Part shown: positions 21,653 to 31,468 of the stretch, piece by piece
How the letters are laid out: each line of letters opens with the position of its first letter
Position numbering within the stretch: position 1 is the first letter of the stretch
Assembly (NCBI RefSeq): GCF_000304475.1
Contig: NC_018946.1
Span: forward strand, 558,001-622,000
From: Kazachstania africana CBS 2517
Taxonomy: Eukaryota; Ascomycota; Saccharomycetes; Saccharomycetales; Saccharomycetaceae
Length of the DNA stretch: 64,000 nucleotides
Direction of reading: 5' to 3'
The notes under the pieces: model-generated
Database searches by the model: none
The model's input: only the letters and a program-made list of their open reading frames with translations
Told to the model about the DNA's origin: nothing
Made by a program: the position numbers and the translations under genes

Positions 21653-22143
21653 CTAAATAGCTGGAAAGTCCATAACGCTACCAATAAAAATAACGATTGT
21701 TGATTTGGATGGATATATATCTTTTATTAACATTAGTTAGGTGAACAAATAGTTAAAAAAAAAAATGAAAGAAAATACAAACAATAATCAAAAGTAATAA
21801 AAATTTTGGTCAAGAGATACCTAATAATTATGTAAATATTTTCATAGAGTTACCTGTAAAAGAGGTATTCCCAGCAACAGACATTATATAACATTAAAAT
21901 ATATCAAAGATGCATTATTAGTGGCATTTGACTGTGGCATTAAATGCCACATTTGGTATCATTTAACACGAAACGCTAGCTCTTACGAAACTTTTGAAAG
22001 TGACAGAATCTGTTTTTTTTTTTTTTTAATGATGCTTTCCTGAAAAGTAAATAATGATGAAACGCCTAAGTTGGTAAAATTAAACCAAACACGACCTTAC
22101 AAAGGAACATTTTATAAAGAAGACTTCACCTTGCATTCCAGTA
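21653..22143. promoter_or_regulatory. BIM1 upstream region with a GTGGCAT palindrome
   Basis: Non-coding. Holds a near-perfect palindrome at 21933-21951 (TGTGGCATT, A, AATGCCACA) and one more GTGGCAT copy at 21921-21927. A poly(T) run lies at about 22013-22027. Confidence 0.5.
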
Positions 22144-23118
22144 ATGAGCAGCAATTTAGGCGAATCAAGAACTGATCTTTTGAACTGGTTGAACGAATTG
22201 CTCAGATTAAACTACAAGAAAGTAGAGGAATGTGGTACGGGTGCCGCTTACTGTCAAATCTTGGATTCAATTTATGGAGACATTCCAATGCATAGAGTTA
22301 AATTCGATGCTACCGCAGAATATGAATTTTATACGAACTACAAAATCTTACAAAGCTGTTTTGCAAGGCACCATATAGAAAAAACAGTCAATGTTGAGAG
22401 GTTAGTTAAATGCAGATTTCAAGATAATTTGGAGTTTTTACAGTGGATTAAAAAACATTGGGTTCAAAATAAGGATAGTTCCGATTATGATGCAGAGTCA
22501 CGAAGGAAATATAGGAGAGTAAGTGGTGGAATATCAACATCGACATCTTCCGCTTCATCCTCTAACACTTCCATTGCATCTGGAAATGGAATAAGTGTAA
22601 CGAAACGAAGAAATAATGGGTTAGGTTCACAATCGACAACGTCGAGTATGCGTTCATCTTATACTAACAATAGGAAGGTTTCGAACGAACAATTGCTAGC
22701 CACACAAGCTGAATTAACACAGTTGAAAACTCAAGTCTCTAATTTAAATCAAAATATTGACCAATTTAAGGAAACAACAAATGTACTTGAAAGAGAACGT
22801 GATTTCTACTTTGGAAAGTTGAGAGACATTGAAATCTTGGTTCAGTCGACCTCAGATCTGATTAGTGAGGGTGTCTATACAAACGGTCAAACCGATGAAC
22901 TCGATAGATTTCTCAACAAAGTACAACAAATATTATACGCTACAGAAGAATCCACCTTTGGATCTAATAATATAGATATTGAAGTTGAAACTAAGCAAAC
23001 ACAGGAACTTCCAGTCACCGATCTTCCCGATCAAAAGAGTTATATTGATAACGATGACATATCAGTTAAACCGGCTCTTCCTACACAAAATCTAATAATC
23101 GATGATGAAACATTTTAA
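22144..23118 (+). CDS. BIM1: EB1-family microtubule plus-end protein
   Basis: Tracks growing microtubule plus ends and links to Kar9 and Bik1 for spindle positioning. The 324-residue protein (S. cerevisiae 344) has an N-terminal calponin-homology domain (about 5-115, starting SRTDLLNWLNELL) and a Ser/Thr/Asn-rich basic linker. The coiled-coil EB1 homology domain (about 180-260) carries the ERERDFYFGKLRDIEILVQ signature. The C-terminal acidic tail ends in DDETF, the terminal aromatic motif bound by the CAP-Gly domain of Bik1. Convergent with AFG3, as in S. cerevisiae. Confidence 0.97.
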   Translation: MSSNLGESRTDLLNWLNELLRLNYKKVEECGTGAAYCQILDSIYGDIPMHRVKFDATAEYEFYTNYKILQSCFARHHIEKTVNVERLVKCRFQDNLEFLQWIKKHWVQNKDSSDYDAESRRKYRRVSGGISTSTSSASSSNTSIASGNGISVTKRRNNGLGSQSTTSSMRSSYTNNRKVSNEQLLATQAELTQLKTQVSNLNQNIDQFKETTNVLERERDFYFGKLRDIEILVQSTSDLISEGVYTNGQTDELDRFLNKVQQILYATEESTFGSNNIDIEVETKQTQELPVTDLPDQKSYIDNDDISVKPALPTQNLIIDDETF

Positions 23119-23261
23119 TCGAAGTAAATCAAAAAGTTCATAAGATCTATATGTACGCTTTAATAGGAAGTACCTTGATATAATATTATGAATATGTAAT
23201 AATAAGAAAGAAAACAACAACTATTATGTAAGTTCTTTGTACAGGAAATTTATCACCAGGT

Positions 23262-25613
23262 TCAATTTATGGCAGGTGATGACGGAGGACTAGCTGGGCG
23301 AGTATCTTTGTGATCTAGATATTTTTCAAAAGCTTCATTCCTTTCAGCAAATGGCCGTGGTCCTAAAAGCCTTATCATATCTTCTCTAGCAATCGCTTCT
23401 TTTTTCAATAGCTCCTTTGCAACTTTGTCAACTTTCTCCAAATGTTCAGACAGCAATTCTCTGCATTTTTGGTGTGCTTCATCAACTAATTTTTTAACTT
23501 CTTGGTCAATTTTTCTTGCTGTTCTTTCACTGAATGGCTTATTAACCTTGAATGAACTATCATCTTGTGTATAGGAGAGATAACCAACCTCTTTAGACAT
23601 ACCCAAAGATGTCACCATAGCTCGAGCCATTTGAGTTACTTTTCTGAAATCATCATGTGCACCACTTGTTACCGATGGAAAATGTAACTCTTCGGATACT
23701 CTCCCACCTAAAGCCATTATCATTCTATGCTTAAATTGTTCTTCACTGATCAAATATTGATCTGCAGGTAGATATTGAGCATAGCCCAGAGCGCCTTGAC
23801 CACGAGGAATAATACTGACTTTTAATAATGGATCTGCATACTTCAAGAACCAGCCACAAACGGCATGTCCAGCTTCATGATATGCAACTGTTTTTTTTTC
23901 CTCTTTTGAAAGTATTCTTGACTTTTTTTCCAATCCAGCAATAACCCTCTCAATAGCTTGTTCAAAATGTGATAGTCCAACATATGGATCCTTATACCTT
24001 GCAGCAATTAAAGCAGCTTCATTACAGGCATTCGCAATATCTGCACCAGTGAAACCAGGTGTCAATGTGGCTAGTTTCCCAGCTAACATGTCACCATCTT
24101 TTTTAGTCTTGGTGAAAACAGGATCCAGATGCAATTTTGCCAAATGGACCAAGTATATTTCTTTTCTACCCGTAATATCTGGTGCATCTATTTGAATATG
24201 TCGATCAAATCTCCCGGGTCTCATAAGAGCAGAATCTAGGACATCTGGTCTATTCGTACCCGCGAGGACAACTACCTGATCAGTAGTTGTGAAACCATCC
24301 ATTTCAACCAACAGCTGGTTTAACGTGGCTTCCCTTTCGTCGTTGGCGCCACCAAGAGCACCATTTTTCCCTCTTTCTTTCCCGATTGCATCAATTTCAT
24401 CAACAAAAATAATTGATGGTGCCATCTGCCTAGCCTGTTCGAAAAGATCACGAACTCTTGAAGCACCTACACCTACAAACATTTCAACAAACTCGGAGCC
24501 AGAAACAGATAGGAAAGGTACGCCTGCTTCACCAGCGGTAGCTTTCGCTAAGAGGGTTTTACCTGTACCTGGAGGCCCTGAAAGAATGGCGCCTCTTGGA
24601 ATCTTGGCACCTAGAGCGGTATACTTATCCGGACTTTTTAAAAAATGGACAAATTCCATGATCTCTTGTTTTGCTTCCTGGCAACCAGCAACATCTTTGA
24701 ACTGTATTTTGACGTCTGTTTCTTTATTAAACAACTTTGCCTTCGATTTGCTGACACCAAACATATTGCTGATCGAATTTCCATTATTGCTACCACTTTT
24801 AGTACCAGTTGCAGGTCCCATCATTCGCTTTGAAACAAAGTATAGACCTCCAAGCAGTAATGCTGTAGGAATAAATGGCAACACGTACTGGAATGTAGAA
24901 GCTTTATCAACGTAGTTGATTGGGATGCGATCTTCTGGTGCAATATTTAGACGATTTTGGATATCATCCATTTGTTCTTCGAATATATCAACAGAACCAA
25001 TAGTAAAAGAGACTATAGGGGAAGAAGAACTGAATTGAGAGAGTATGGCTTGCCTGTCGTTATTGACCAGGCTGGAGGCCTGTGGCAACAATTCTGCCTG
25101 AACTAAGTATTTGTTAACGACGTGCATTTTTTTGACCAATCCCTTTTCCAAGTATTTCGTTGTAAAATCTTGAAAAGTTAAGATTTTATTGAAATCTCTT
25201 GCATTAGGATCTGAGGTTGATGTATTCAATAGAGTAAAGAGTAGGGCAAAACCTGCTGTTAAATAAAGAGTCTTCAAGAATTCAGGTGATTTGAAAAAGT
25301 CTGACAATGACTTGAAATCTTGTGGTTCATGTTTATCATCTTTTTGAGTACTTTTTTGGTCTTTATTAGGTGGGTTGCTATTCGACGATCTTTTATTGGT
25401 CGAATTCATAGTTCTTGAAGTATTCTTGAAATTGAGTGCACTTGAGCCATGCAAGCTCCTCCGAAAATTCACTCCGATATGAGACCTTTGTGGATAAGTA
25501 ATTTGCCTCGTTATAATGTGATGATATCGAGTGCCGAAACGTGGTACCGTAACTGAAATCCTTGTTAAAGAAGGCCCAGAAAATGACCAGTCCCTGACCA
25601 AAAGTTTCAACAT
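23262..25613 (-). CDS. AFG3: m-AAA protease subunit Afg3
   Basis: ATP-dependent zinc metalloprotease of the mitochondrial inner membrane that, with Yta12, degrades unassembled membrane proteins and processes MrpL32. The 783-residue product (S. cerevisiae 761) begins with a basic, Arg/Ser-rich presequence. Two membrane segments flank the intermembrane domain (near 120 and 245). The AAA module has Walker A GPPGTGKT (from 346) and Walker [12 protein letters not shown], and the protease site HEAGH is at 579-583. The frame is open 39 bases further upstream, but only with a TTG. ATG 25613 gives a plausible presequence ([11 protein letters not shown]). Confidence 0.96.
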   Translation of the reverse strand: MLKLLVRDWSFSGPSLTRISVTVPRFGTRYHHIITRQITYPQRSHIGVNFRRSLHGSSALNFKNTSRTMNSTNKRSSNSNPPNKDQKSTQKDDKHEPQDFKSLSDFFKSPEFLKTLYLTAGFALLFTLLNTSTSDPNARDFNKILTFQDFTTKYLEKGLVKKMHVVNKYLVQAELLPQASSLVNNDRQAILSQFSSSSPIVSFTIGSVDIFEEQMDDIQNRLNIAPEDRIPINYVDKASTFQYVLPFIPTALLLGGLYFVSKRMMGPATGTKSGSNNGNSISNMFGVSKSKAKLFNKETDVKIQFKDVAGCQEAKQEIMEFVHFLKSPDKYTALGAKIPRGAILSGPPGTGKTLLAKATAGEAGVPFLSVSGSEFVEMFVGVGASRVRDLFEQARQMAPSIIFVDEIDAIGKERGKNGALGGANDEREATLNQLLVEMDGFTTTDQVVVLAGTNRPDVLDSALMRPGRFDRHIQIDAPDITGRKEIYLVHLAKLHLDPVFTKTKKDGDMLAGKLATLTPGFTGADIANACNEAALIAARYKDPYVGLSHFEQAIERVIAGLEKKSRILSKEEKKTVAYHEAGHAVCGWFLKYADPLLKVSIIPRGQGALGYAQYLPADQYLISEEQFKHRMIMALGGRVSEELHFPSVTSGAHDDFRKVTQMARAMVTSLGMSKEVGYLSYTQDDSSFKVNKPFSERTARKIDQEVKKLVDEAHQKCRELLSEHLEKVDKVAKELLKKEAIAREDMIRLLGPRPFAERNEAFEKYLDHKDTRPASPPSSPAIN

Positions 25614-26974
25614 ATTAAATCGTATTAGATGTTGAAAAACCAATAGTGGCAAATGTGCTGTCGTGATATATGTATTATATTGCTATCTTTGATAGTGATA
25701 AAATTCCTCTTGAAGGGAAATAACCACATTTTCATTTTTCACTACTATCATATTGCTACCCGGTCAGGGCGAATAATGTGTTTAAAGGGATAACTAAAAT
25801 TCCAAGATGAACCTTTCATCAGATGTATCATCAGCAGGGGAGATATGGCCTGTCTTGATGATACAATCCGATGGTTGTAATGGCAAATTATAAGATGATA
25901 GACAAAGTAGCGAGGTGGCTGAATGCCAAGTCGTTTATATCTGGCGTAACTTCGCTTAGATAGACAGTTTATTATTACAGCAACAGTTGGTCTCGAAGTG
26001 CATCAGAAATAACCCATCGCATTTTATGCAATGTTGCTTTTCATTGTTATTTTCTTGGCATCAGCAAGCAAAGACATTGAGGAGAAGCAACTTACAAAGT
26101 CTTTTGAGCTCAAATTCCAGAGTCACCTGAATGTATAAACGGTAAAATTTGTAAACAAAAGCCATAGCGGCAACAATAACAAGAACGGGCGGCGAACATG
26201 CGAATTATCCATTTTTATGTTAAGCTTCGTTATAAGTTGAAGGTTGCACCGCCTCTTTCTTGAAAGAACTGGATGCAACCAAGATACAAAAATCCTTTTC
26301 ACCCAAAATGTATCTCCCCACTAGGACAAACTACAGTACATAAAACTAAACAAATGAAATGAGTAGGATGATCTGCACATCTGCATGCCAAGCTTTTTAA
26401 ACGACTTGAATTAATATCTGCAGATTTTTCCAGTTCTAATTTGCAGGCAAATTAGAACAAAAGCCAACAAAAGAAGGCACCTACTGGTTCCTTCGTGCCT
26501 TTCATCAGAGAAACCGAGGGCAAATTTCTTTTCCTATTTTGTTGTCAAAAGCCTTTTTCTGGTTGAAATTTTATGCGACCGTAAAAGTTGGGGTGAAAAG
26601 TGTACGAGGTATTTTGTATTTACCAAAACAATGCTCCAGAACCTAATTGCTCCAAACGCCAAGACATTTCCATTTTGGTCAACAATTTAGAATCCAAAGT
26701 ACGAAATAAGAGGATAGTCTACAGGAAAATCTCTGTATTTGCATTTTGCCAAGCAAGGTGGAATAGGAACAGGCTTTTGCATGCTAACACCATCAAACAA
26801 AGAGAAACATTAATATTATCACCTAGCATATGAGACTAAATTTTCTACCCCAAAAATTTTTTATACATATAAAAGCACTTAACTTTTATCCTAATTGTCA
26901 TTTTGGAGCTTCACTTTCCTTTGTATATCTTTCTAGTAGAATACTATCAGCTACATTCGCTTACACAATTAATA
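25614..26974. promoter_or_regulatory. AFG3 / TIR-like gene divergent region
   Basis: Non-coding, 1.36 kb. A perfect 12 bp inverted repeat (26433-26458) is listed separately. A TATA box TATAAAA at 26868-26874 lies 107 bp before the TIR-type start. HMG-type cores AACAAT occur at about 26627 and 26682. Confidence 0.5.
26433..26458. repeat. Perfect 12 bp palindrome
   Basis: GTTCTAATTTGC and GCAAATTAGAAC are exact reverse complements separated by AG. The palindrome lies 517-542 bp before the TIR-type ATG at 26975 and about 820 bp upstream of AFG3. It could form a hairpin or bind a dimeric protein. No known yeast site matches it in my memory. Confidence 0.8.
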
Positions 26975-27595
26975 ATGAACTCCAAGATCGCCGCTTTATT
27001 AGCCATTACTTCCGTTGCTACCGCCCAAACTCTATACGAGATTGCTGAACTAGAAGCCTTGTTAGATGACTTAGACAACAACTTATCATCATACATTGCT
27101 CTATATACTTCTGGTGAAATTTCCTTTAGCGACTTACCATCAGGTGTCTTAGAGTTAGCTATGGCTATGATGTCTGCCACTGACAGCTCTTACACTACTT
27201 TATTTGCTGACGTTGATTACGCTGGTGTTGAATCTATGATCACTATATTATCCTGGTACTCTTCCAGATTATTACCAGAAATTGAATCTATCTACTCTTC
27301 TGAACTTGCCGCTTCTGCTGCTGAAGCCTCTTCCACTGCCACTTCTCCTGCTGAAACCTCTTCTGCTGCTGCTTCTTCTGCTGCTGAAACCTCTTCTGTT
27401 GCTGCTTCTTCTGCTGCTGAAACCTCTTCTGTTGCTGCTTCTTCTGCTGCTGAAACCTCTTCTGTTGCTGCTTCTTCTGCTGCTGCCAGCACCACCAGTA
27501 CCGCCGCTATCCAAGTCGCTACCGCTAACGGTGCTGCCAAGGCTGCTTTCGGTATGGGTGCCGGCGCTTTAGCTGCTGCTGCTTTATTAATGTAA
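26975..27595 (+). CDS. TIR-family GPI cell-wall mannoprotein
   Basis: 206-residue SRP1/TIP1-family wall protein, first of three in tandem. It has a signal peptide (MNSKIAALLAITSVATAQ), an SRP1/TIP1 domain (about 19-112) very close to the TIR1-like copy (DLPSGVLELAMAMMSATDSSYTTLF, then ILSWYSSRLLPEIESIYSS), and a Ser/Ala/Glu stalk. The stalk carries an 11-residue ETSSVAASSAA-type repeat (33 bp period). The GPI signal is ANGAAKAAFGMGAGALAAAA. It lacks the PIR-type repeat seen in the TIR1-like gene. I chose ATG 26975 over an upstream in-frame ATG at 26903 because the signal peptide begins here as in its paralogue and the upstream one lies only about 30 bp past the TATA box. Confidence 0.9.
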   Translation: MNSKIAALLAITSVATAQTLYEIAELEALLDDLDNNLSSYIALYTSGEISFSDLPSGVLELAMAMMSATDSSYTTLFADVDYAGVESMITILSWYSSRLLPEIESIYSSELAASAAEASSTATSPAETSSAAASSAAETSSVAASSAAETSSVAASSAAETSSVAASSAAASTTSTAAIQVATANGAAKAAFGMGAGALAAAALLM

Positions 27596-29243
27596 ATTAG
27601 CTCAGTGTTTTGACTTATTTTAATTTTTCATATCCATGTAAAAATACACTGCATTTAATTGCCAATTTTGTTTCGTAATAATATTATATAATTTTTATAA
27701 TTGTTCAAACTTATTTCGATTTTGGACTCTTCAATAATACCTTCTACAATACCTGTCATCAAATCATTTTTTTTTGCGATTTATTAAAGCTTTAATGAGA
27801 TCTTCTCTAATGAAATCCAAAGAAAAAACTGTTTTTTCACATTATTGCCTGAATAAGCCTTGACAAGAAGGTCTAGATATTGAAAACGCATCAAGAGGTT
27901 TTTGAATGGCTCAGTACGGCTCCAGAAAACGAGCCTTCCTGAAAAGGAATGATGATAGCTGACATGGCGTCTCATTCTTAGTGATGAACGTCATTTTGTC
28001 TGAAGCAAATTTAAAATTGGGTTAGATCTCCCCTTGCTTTGATATATGCACAGTACTAGCAGAGAGTAACAAGAACCAATTCGTAGGAAGAATGACCTCA
28101 TTAGTTAATTGACGTCTTATTTGGTGAGGTACACCGTGTATCAATTGAGAAAAACAAGAGGAGGAAAAAATCTCAAATGTAAATAACTGGAAAAAAACAT
28201 CGTGACCAATGCATCGAATGTAATATGTACTTACCAGTTGTCCCCCTACTTTTGTAGACTGACAAACCTCCAGGCAGGCAGTATCTTATTCTACTGAAGT
28301 TTTTAATATTCAAGCAACACAATGATATCCATAAGTAAGGTTTCTTGTCCCAAGCAGTACATCTCACCGTTTACATAACAGCCCAAACAAAGAATGAAGT
28401 TATACCAGCACGCTTGTTGTTAGAGGTTGACGCACCAACAGTTTCAGGAGGGGGATTCGATCTTGAAAGGGAAAGATGCCTCTGCCAAAAAAAAGAAAAG
28501 AATTTTCATCTATGCAGTAAATGAGCATCGTTTAATTTATTCCATTAGTATATTCATGGAAGAAAATTAACTACGCCTTTTTTACTGTGAAATAGATGTT
28601 TTGACCGGGAATCTATATATATGCGTAGGGGAAAAGCAGCAAGACAATACCCAGATTTTTGGGTAAACCTAACGTAGAAAATGGTTCGCATTCGGACACT
28701 CACTATTTATCAGTGGGAATCTTGAAGTCTACCTTGTTTATCTCCGCTTGATAGCAATGAAGATACATAGTGTGCAGCATACTAATTGACTGCTTTCTTC
28801 GTTTACTTTTCGGCCAAAAGCACGCCACTAAAATAGAAGTGAGATCACCCAATCAGTACGCAATTTTCTATACTAATAAAAGAAGACTTCATCCTTTGTC
28901 ATGGGAGAAGATTCTTAAATCCTTCTCTGTTTTTATGCTTCATGAAAATTTTGTGGAAAGTTAAGACTCTGCTACAATAGTTTAAAGAATATATTTAGAA
29001 GCTCGTACATCTGACCCTGTCAACTACCATGGCGATGTACAGAGAAAAAATATCCCTGTAACTTTTTCAAAGTGAACAATACTCGTTTAGTGCAATTTTT
29101 AGAAAGCTTTTCACTTATGTCAAACCATTAAGTATATAAAGTAGCGTACTCAAAGCAACGTTCTTTCATAGTCCTCTTTTTTCTAACAGATACTTCATCA
29201 CTTTTGCCTTTCAAATCCTAATTGATTATCAATTGAAACTATA
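27596..29243. promoter_or_regulatory. 1.65 kb spacer, promoter of the second tandem TIR-type gene
   Basis: No credible gene. Long upstream regions are a feature of all four TIR-type genes here. The proximal elements are listed at 29075-29140. Confidence 0.45.
29075..29140 (+). promoter_or_regulatory. Candidate HMG/Rox1 site, AR1-like element and TATA box
   Basis: GAACAAT (complement ATTGTTC, the Rox1-type core) at about 29074-29080 is followed at 29083-29090 by TCGTTTAG. This fits the AR1 consensus TCGTTYAG known from anaerobic DAN/TIR promoters and bound by Upc2/Ecm22-type activators. TATATAAA lies at 29133-29140. The AR1-like element is 161 bp and the TATA box 111 bp before the ATG. Function is inferred from the consensus only. 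Confidence 0.5.
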
Positions 29244-30293
29244 ATGACTAGAATCAACTCTAAGCTTACTACACTGTTAGCTGTAGCATCTATTGCTTCC
29301 GCTATCACTCCTTACCAAAATGCTGAATTTGAAGCTGTAATGGCTGATGTCCAGTCTAACATTGGCGACTACATTTCTTTAGTCATGACTGGCCAACTTT
29401 CTTTAGCTGACTTGCCATCTGGTCTTATGGAATATGTTGAGGCTGTTATGGCGAGTAGTACTGCTGAATACTCTTCCTTGATGAATAACATTGATTTTAG
29501 CGCTGTTGATTCCATGATCACTGGCTTAAGTTGGTATTCTACCAGGTTGCTTCCAATGATTGAATCATACTACTCTGAAGAGTTAGCTACAATGACTACA
29601 TCTACTACATCCACTTCAGCTGCCGTTACTACCACCACTACCTTCACTTCAACCGTTTCTTCCTCTGCCGGTGCTTCCTCTACTGGTGCTTCTTCTACCG
29701 TTGCTTCCTCTACTGGTGCTTCTTCAACCGGTGCTTCTTCTACTGGTGCTTCTTCTACCGGTGCTTCTTCTACTGGTGCTTCTTCTACCGGTGCTTCTTC
29801 TACTGGTGCTTCTTCTACCGGTGCTTCTTCTACCGGTGCTTCTTCTACTGGTGCTTCTTCTACCGGTGCTTCTTCTACTGGTGCTTCTTCTACCGGTGCT
29901 GCCTCCTCTGCTGCTGTTTCTTCTACTGCTGTCACTTCCCAAGTTTCTCCCTTCTCAAACAGCACAGTTGTTAGCTCTGCTGCCTTATCTCAAGTCTTCT
30001 CCAACTCAACTGCTATCAACTCGAATGCCGTTGGAACCACCATCGTCACTGATTCTGTCGACTCCACTATTTTCTTGACTGAGACCAGCTGTCCAGGTGG
30101 TTGCTCAAAGACTACTTCTGCTGCCGCAGTTGAAGCAACTACTGCTAAGACCAGCGCTATTGCCGCCCAAAGTTCTAGTAAATCTAAAGCCTCTTCCACT
30201 GCCATTGTCTCAGCACAAACTGCTAATGGTGCTGCCAAGGCTGCTTTCGGTATGGGTGCCGGTGTTCTAGCCGCCGCTGCTTTATTAATGTAA
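29244..30293 (+). CDS. TIR-family GPI cell-wall mannoprotein with GASST repeats
   Basis: 349-residue SRP1/TIP1-family wall protein. Signal peptide MTRINSKLTTLLAVASIASA; SRP1/TIP1 domain (about 20-112) with LPSGLMEYVEAVM and LSWYSTRLLPMIESYYSEE; Thr/Ser stalk. About fifteen copies of a five-residue GASST unit occupy about 143-218. A two-Cys module (TSCPGGCSKTTS) follows, and a GPI signal (ANGAAKAAFGMGAGVLAAAA) ends the protein. The repeat probably sets stalk length and may vary between strains. It lies between two paralogues, all on the plus strand. Confidence 0.9.
   Translation: MTRINSKLTTLLAVASIASAITPYQNAEFEAVMADVQSNIGDYISLVMTGQLSLADLPSGLMEYVEAVMASSTAEYSSLMNNIDFSAVDSMITGLSWYSTRLLPMIESYYSEELATMTTSTTSTSAAVTTTTTFTSTVSSSAGASSTGASSTVASSTGASSTGASSTGASSTGASSTGASSTGASSTGASSTGASSTGASSTGASSTGASSTGASSTGAASSAAVSSTAVTSQVSPFSNSTVVSSAALSQVFSNSTAINSNAVGTTIVTDSVDSTIFLTETSCPGGCSKTTSAAAVEATTAKTSAIAAQSSSKSKASSTAIVSAQTANGAAKAAFGMGAGVLAAAALLM
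29670..29899 (+). repeat. 15 bp minisatellite in a TIR-type gene
   Basis: About 15 tandem units of GGTGCTTCTTCTACT/C. The third base of the last codon alternates between T and C in most units, giving a 30 bp higher-order period that suggests expansion by duplicating unit pairs. The length is a multiple of three, so changes in number stay in frame. Confidence 0.95.
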
Positions 30294-31468
30294 ATCATTT
30301 AAGCATTTCACTTTTCTGTTAGTCCAACATTTTCATAGCATTGTAAAATAACACTGCATTCACTTTTAATTTTTGTTCATGATACTAAACGCTTTTATAT
30401 TTGATCAAGCGTGTCTTATTAACCTAGATCATGTTTTATATACCAATAAAAGATGTAATTCAACACTGTACTACTCATTAAATAAAACTTCGATTTTCAA
30501 ATAAAGAATACAATTCATATATATTTATTTGTTAAGATCATCAATTGAAGGAGAATCCAGGATTTCTATGTATACAATTCAATTATTAGTGGGTTGATAT
30601 TTTTACAGTGGCTTATGGACTATCTCAAGTTCAGTGTTAGGTGCAGTGCCGAGAAAACTTTATTTTGTATATAATATAGCCGTCTAAATTTTACCACGCT
30701 TGATAAAAAATTGATTATTTTTCAGGAACGAAAAAATCTAGCGGTGGGAAACATTTTTTCGTCAATGAAAAACTCGAAGATACTCTCTATGAACGAGGGT
30801 TTCGAGGGCATTCCCTGAGCTTTTTAATTGGAACATGAGTGAAATAGCGGAGGTGGAGAAAATCCTGGGTGTCTACGTATAGAAATTATCTTCTTGTACT
30901 ATTCACATAGAAGAAAGGGAATCGTTCCTTTGCTGTGTGTCAATGCTTAAAATAAATACGATAGGCTATATTTTTCGATCATAATATACTGGAGCGGGAC
31001 AGATTCTTTTTGAAAATACGAAGATGAGCTGAAATGTCAACTCAGGAACGTATTAGATATTTTCGTCTAAGCCTACACGCATAATCCATAGATTTCCAAA
31101 TATGAACATAAGATAAAAGGTCTTCTGTGCACATTTCCCTTCCGTGCTGCTAAAAAAAAGAACCGTCATTGTTGACTCAAAGGTAATAACCGAGGCCTCT
31201 TTAATACTTATTCCAAATGTCAATAAAAACCATTTCTATGCGGTCATCAGACTGAAACCACTCAATCCAACCATTGTAACGAATGCTCATTGATAATTTC
31301 GGCTGTTGCTCGTTTACCGTAACTTTTATTATTTTTTCATTGCGATCAAAGCATTAGCTGTATATAATAGGCTGCTATAGCTGTCAATCCTGTTTGATCC
31401 ATAAGCTGTGAATATTTACTTTCTTTTATTTTTGAGAACTTTCTAATTGATCGTCACAAGAGGCAATA
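30294..31468. promoter_or_regulatory. Spacer and promoter of the third tandem TIR-type gene
   Basis: Non-coding, 1.2 kb. Distal GTCATTGTTGAC at about 31165-31176 contains the HMG core ATTGTT. TCGTTTAC at 31310-31317 differs by one base from the AR1 consensus and lies 159 bp before the ATG, nearly the same distance as the perfect AR1 match in the neighbour. TATATAA is at 31361-31367, 108 bp before the ATG. Confidence 0.5.

Noticed and set aside
22660..22670. TACTAAC inside BIM1
   Set aside because: It lies in an uninterrupted coding frame that matches the family. Chance occurrence.
25905..25950. tRNA-like string (GTAGCGAGGTGGCTGAATG) upstream of AFG3
   Set aside because: No matching acceptor stem, anticodon arm or T arm follows, so no cloverleaf can be built.
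27272..27572. Alternative frames (poly-Leu/Pro and Arg/Ser) within the TIR-type gene at 26975
   Set aside because: Low-complexity shadows of the Ser/Ala-rich stalk.
29570..30298. Long minus-strand frames antisense to the GASST-repeat TIR gene
   Set aside because: They are by-products of a 15 bp repeat with no stops in several frames. The plus-strand product has a signal peptide, family domain and GPI signal.
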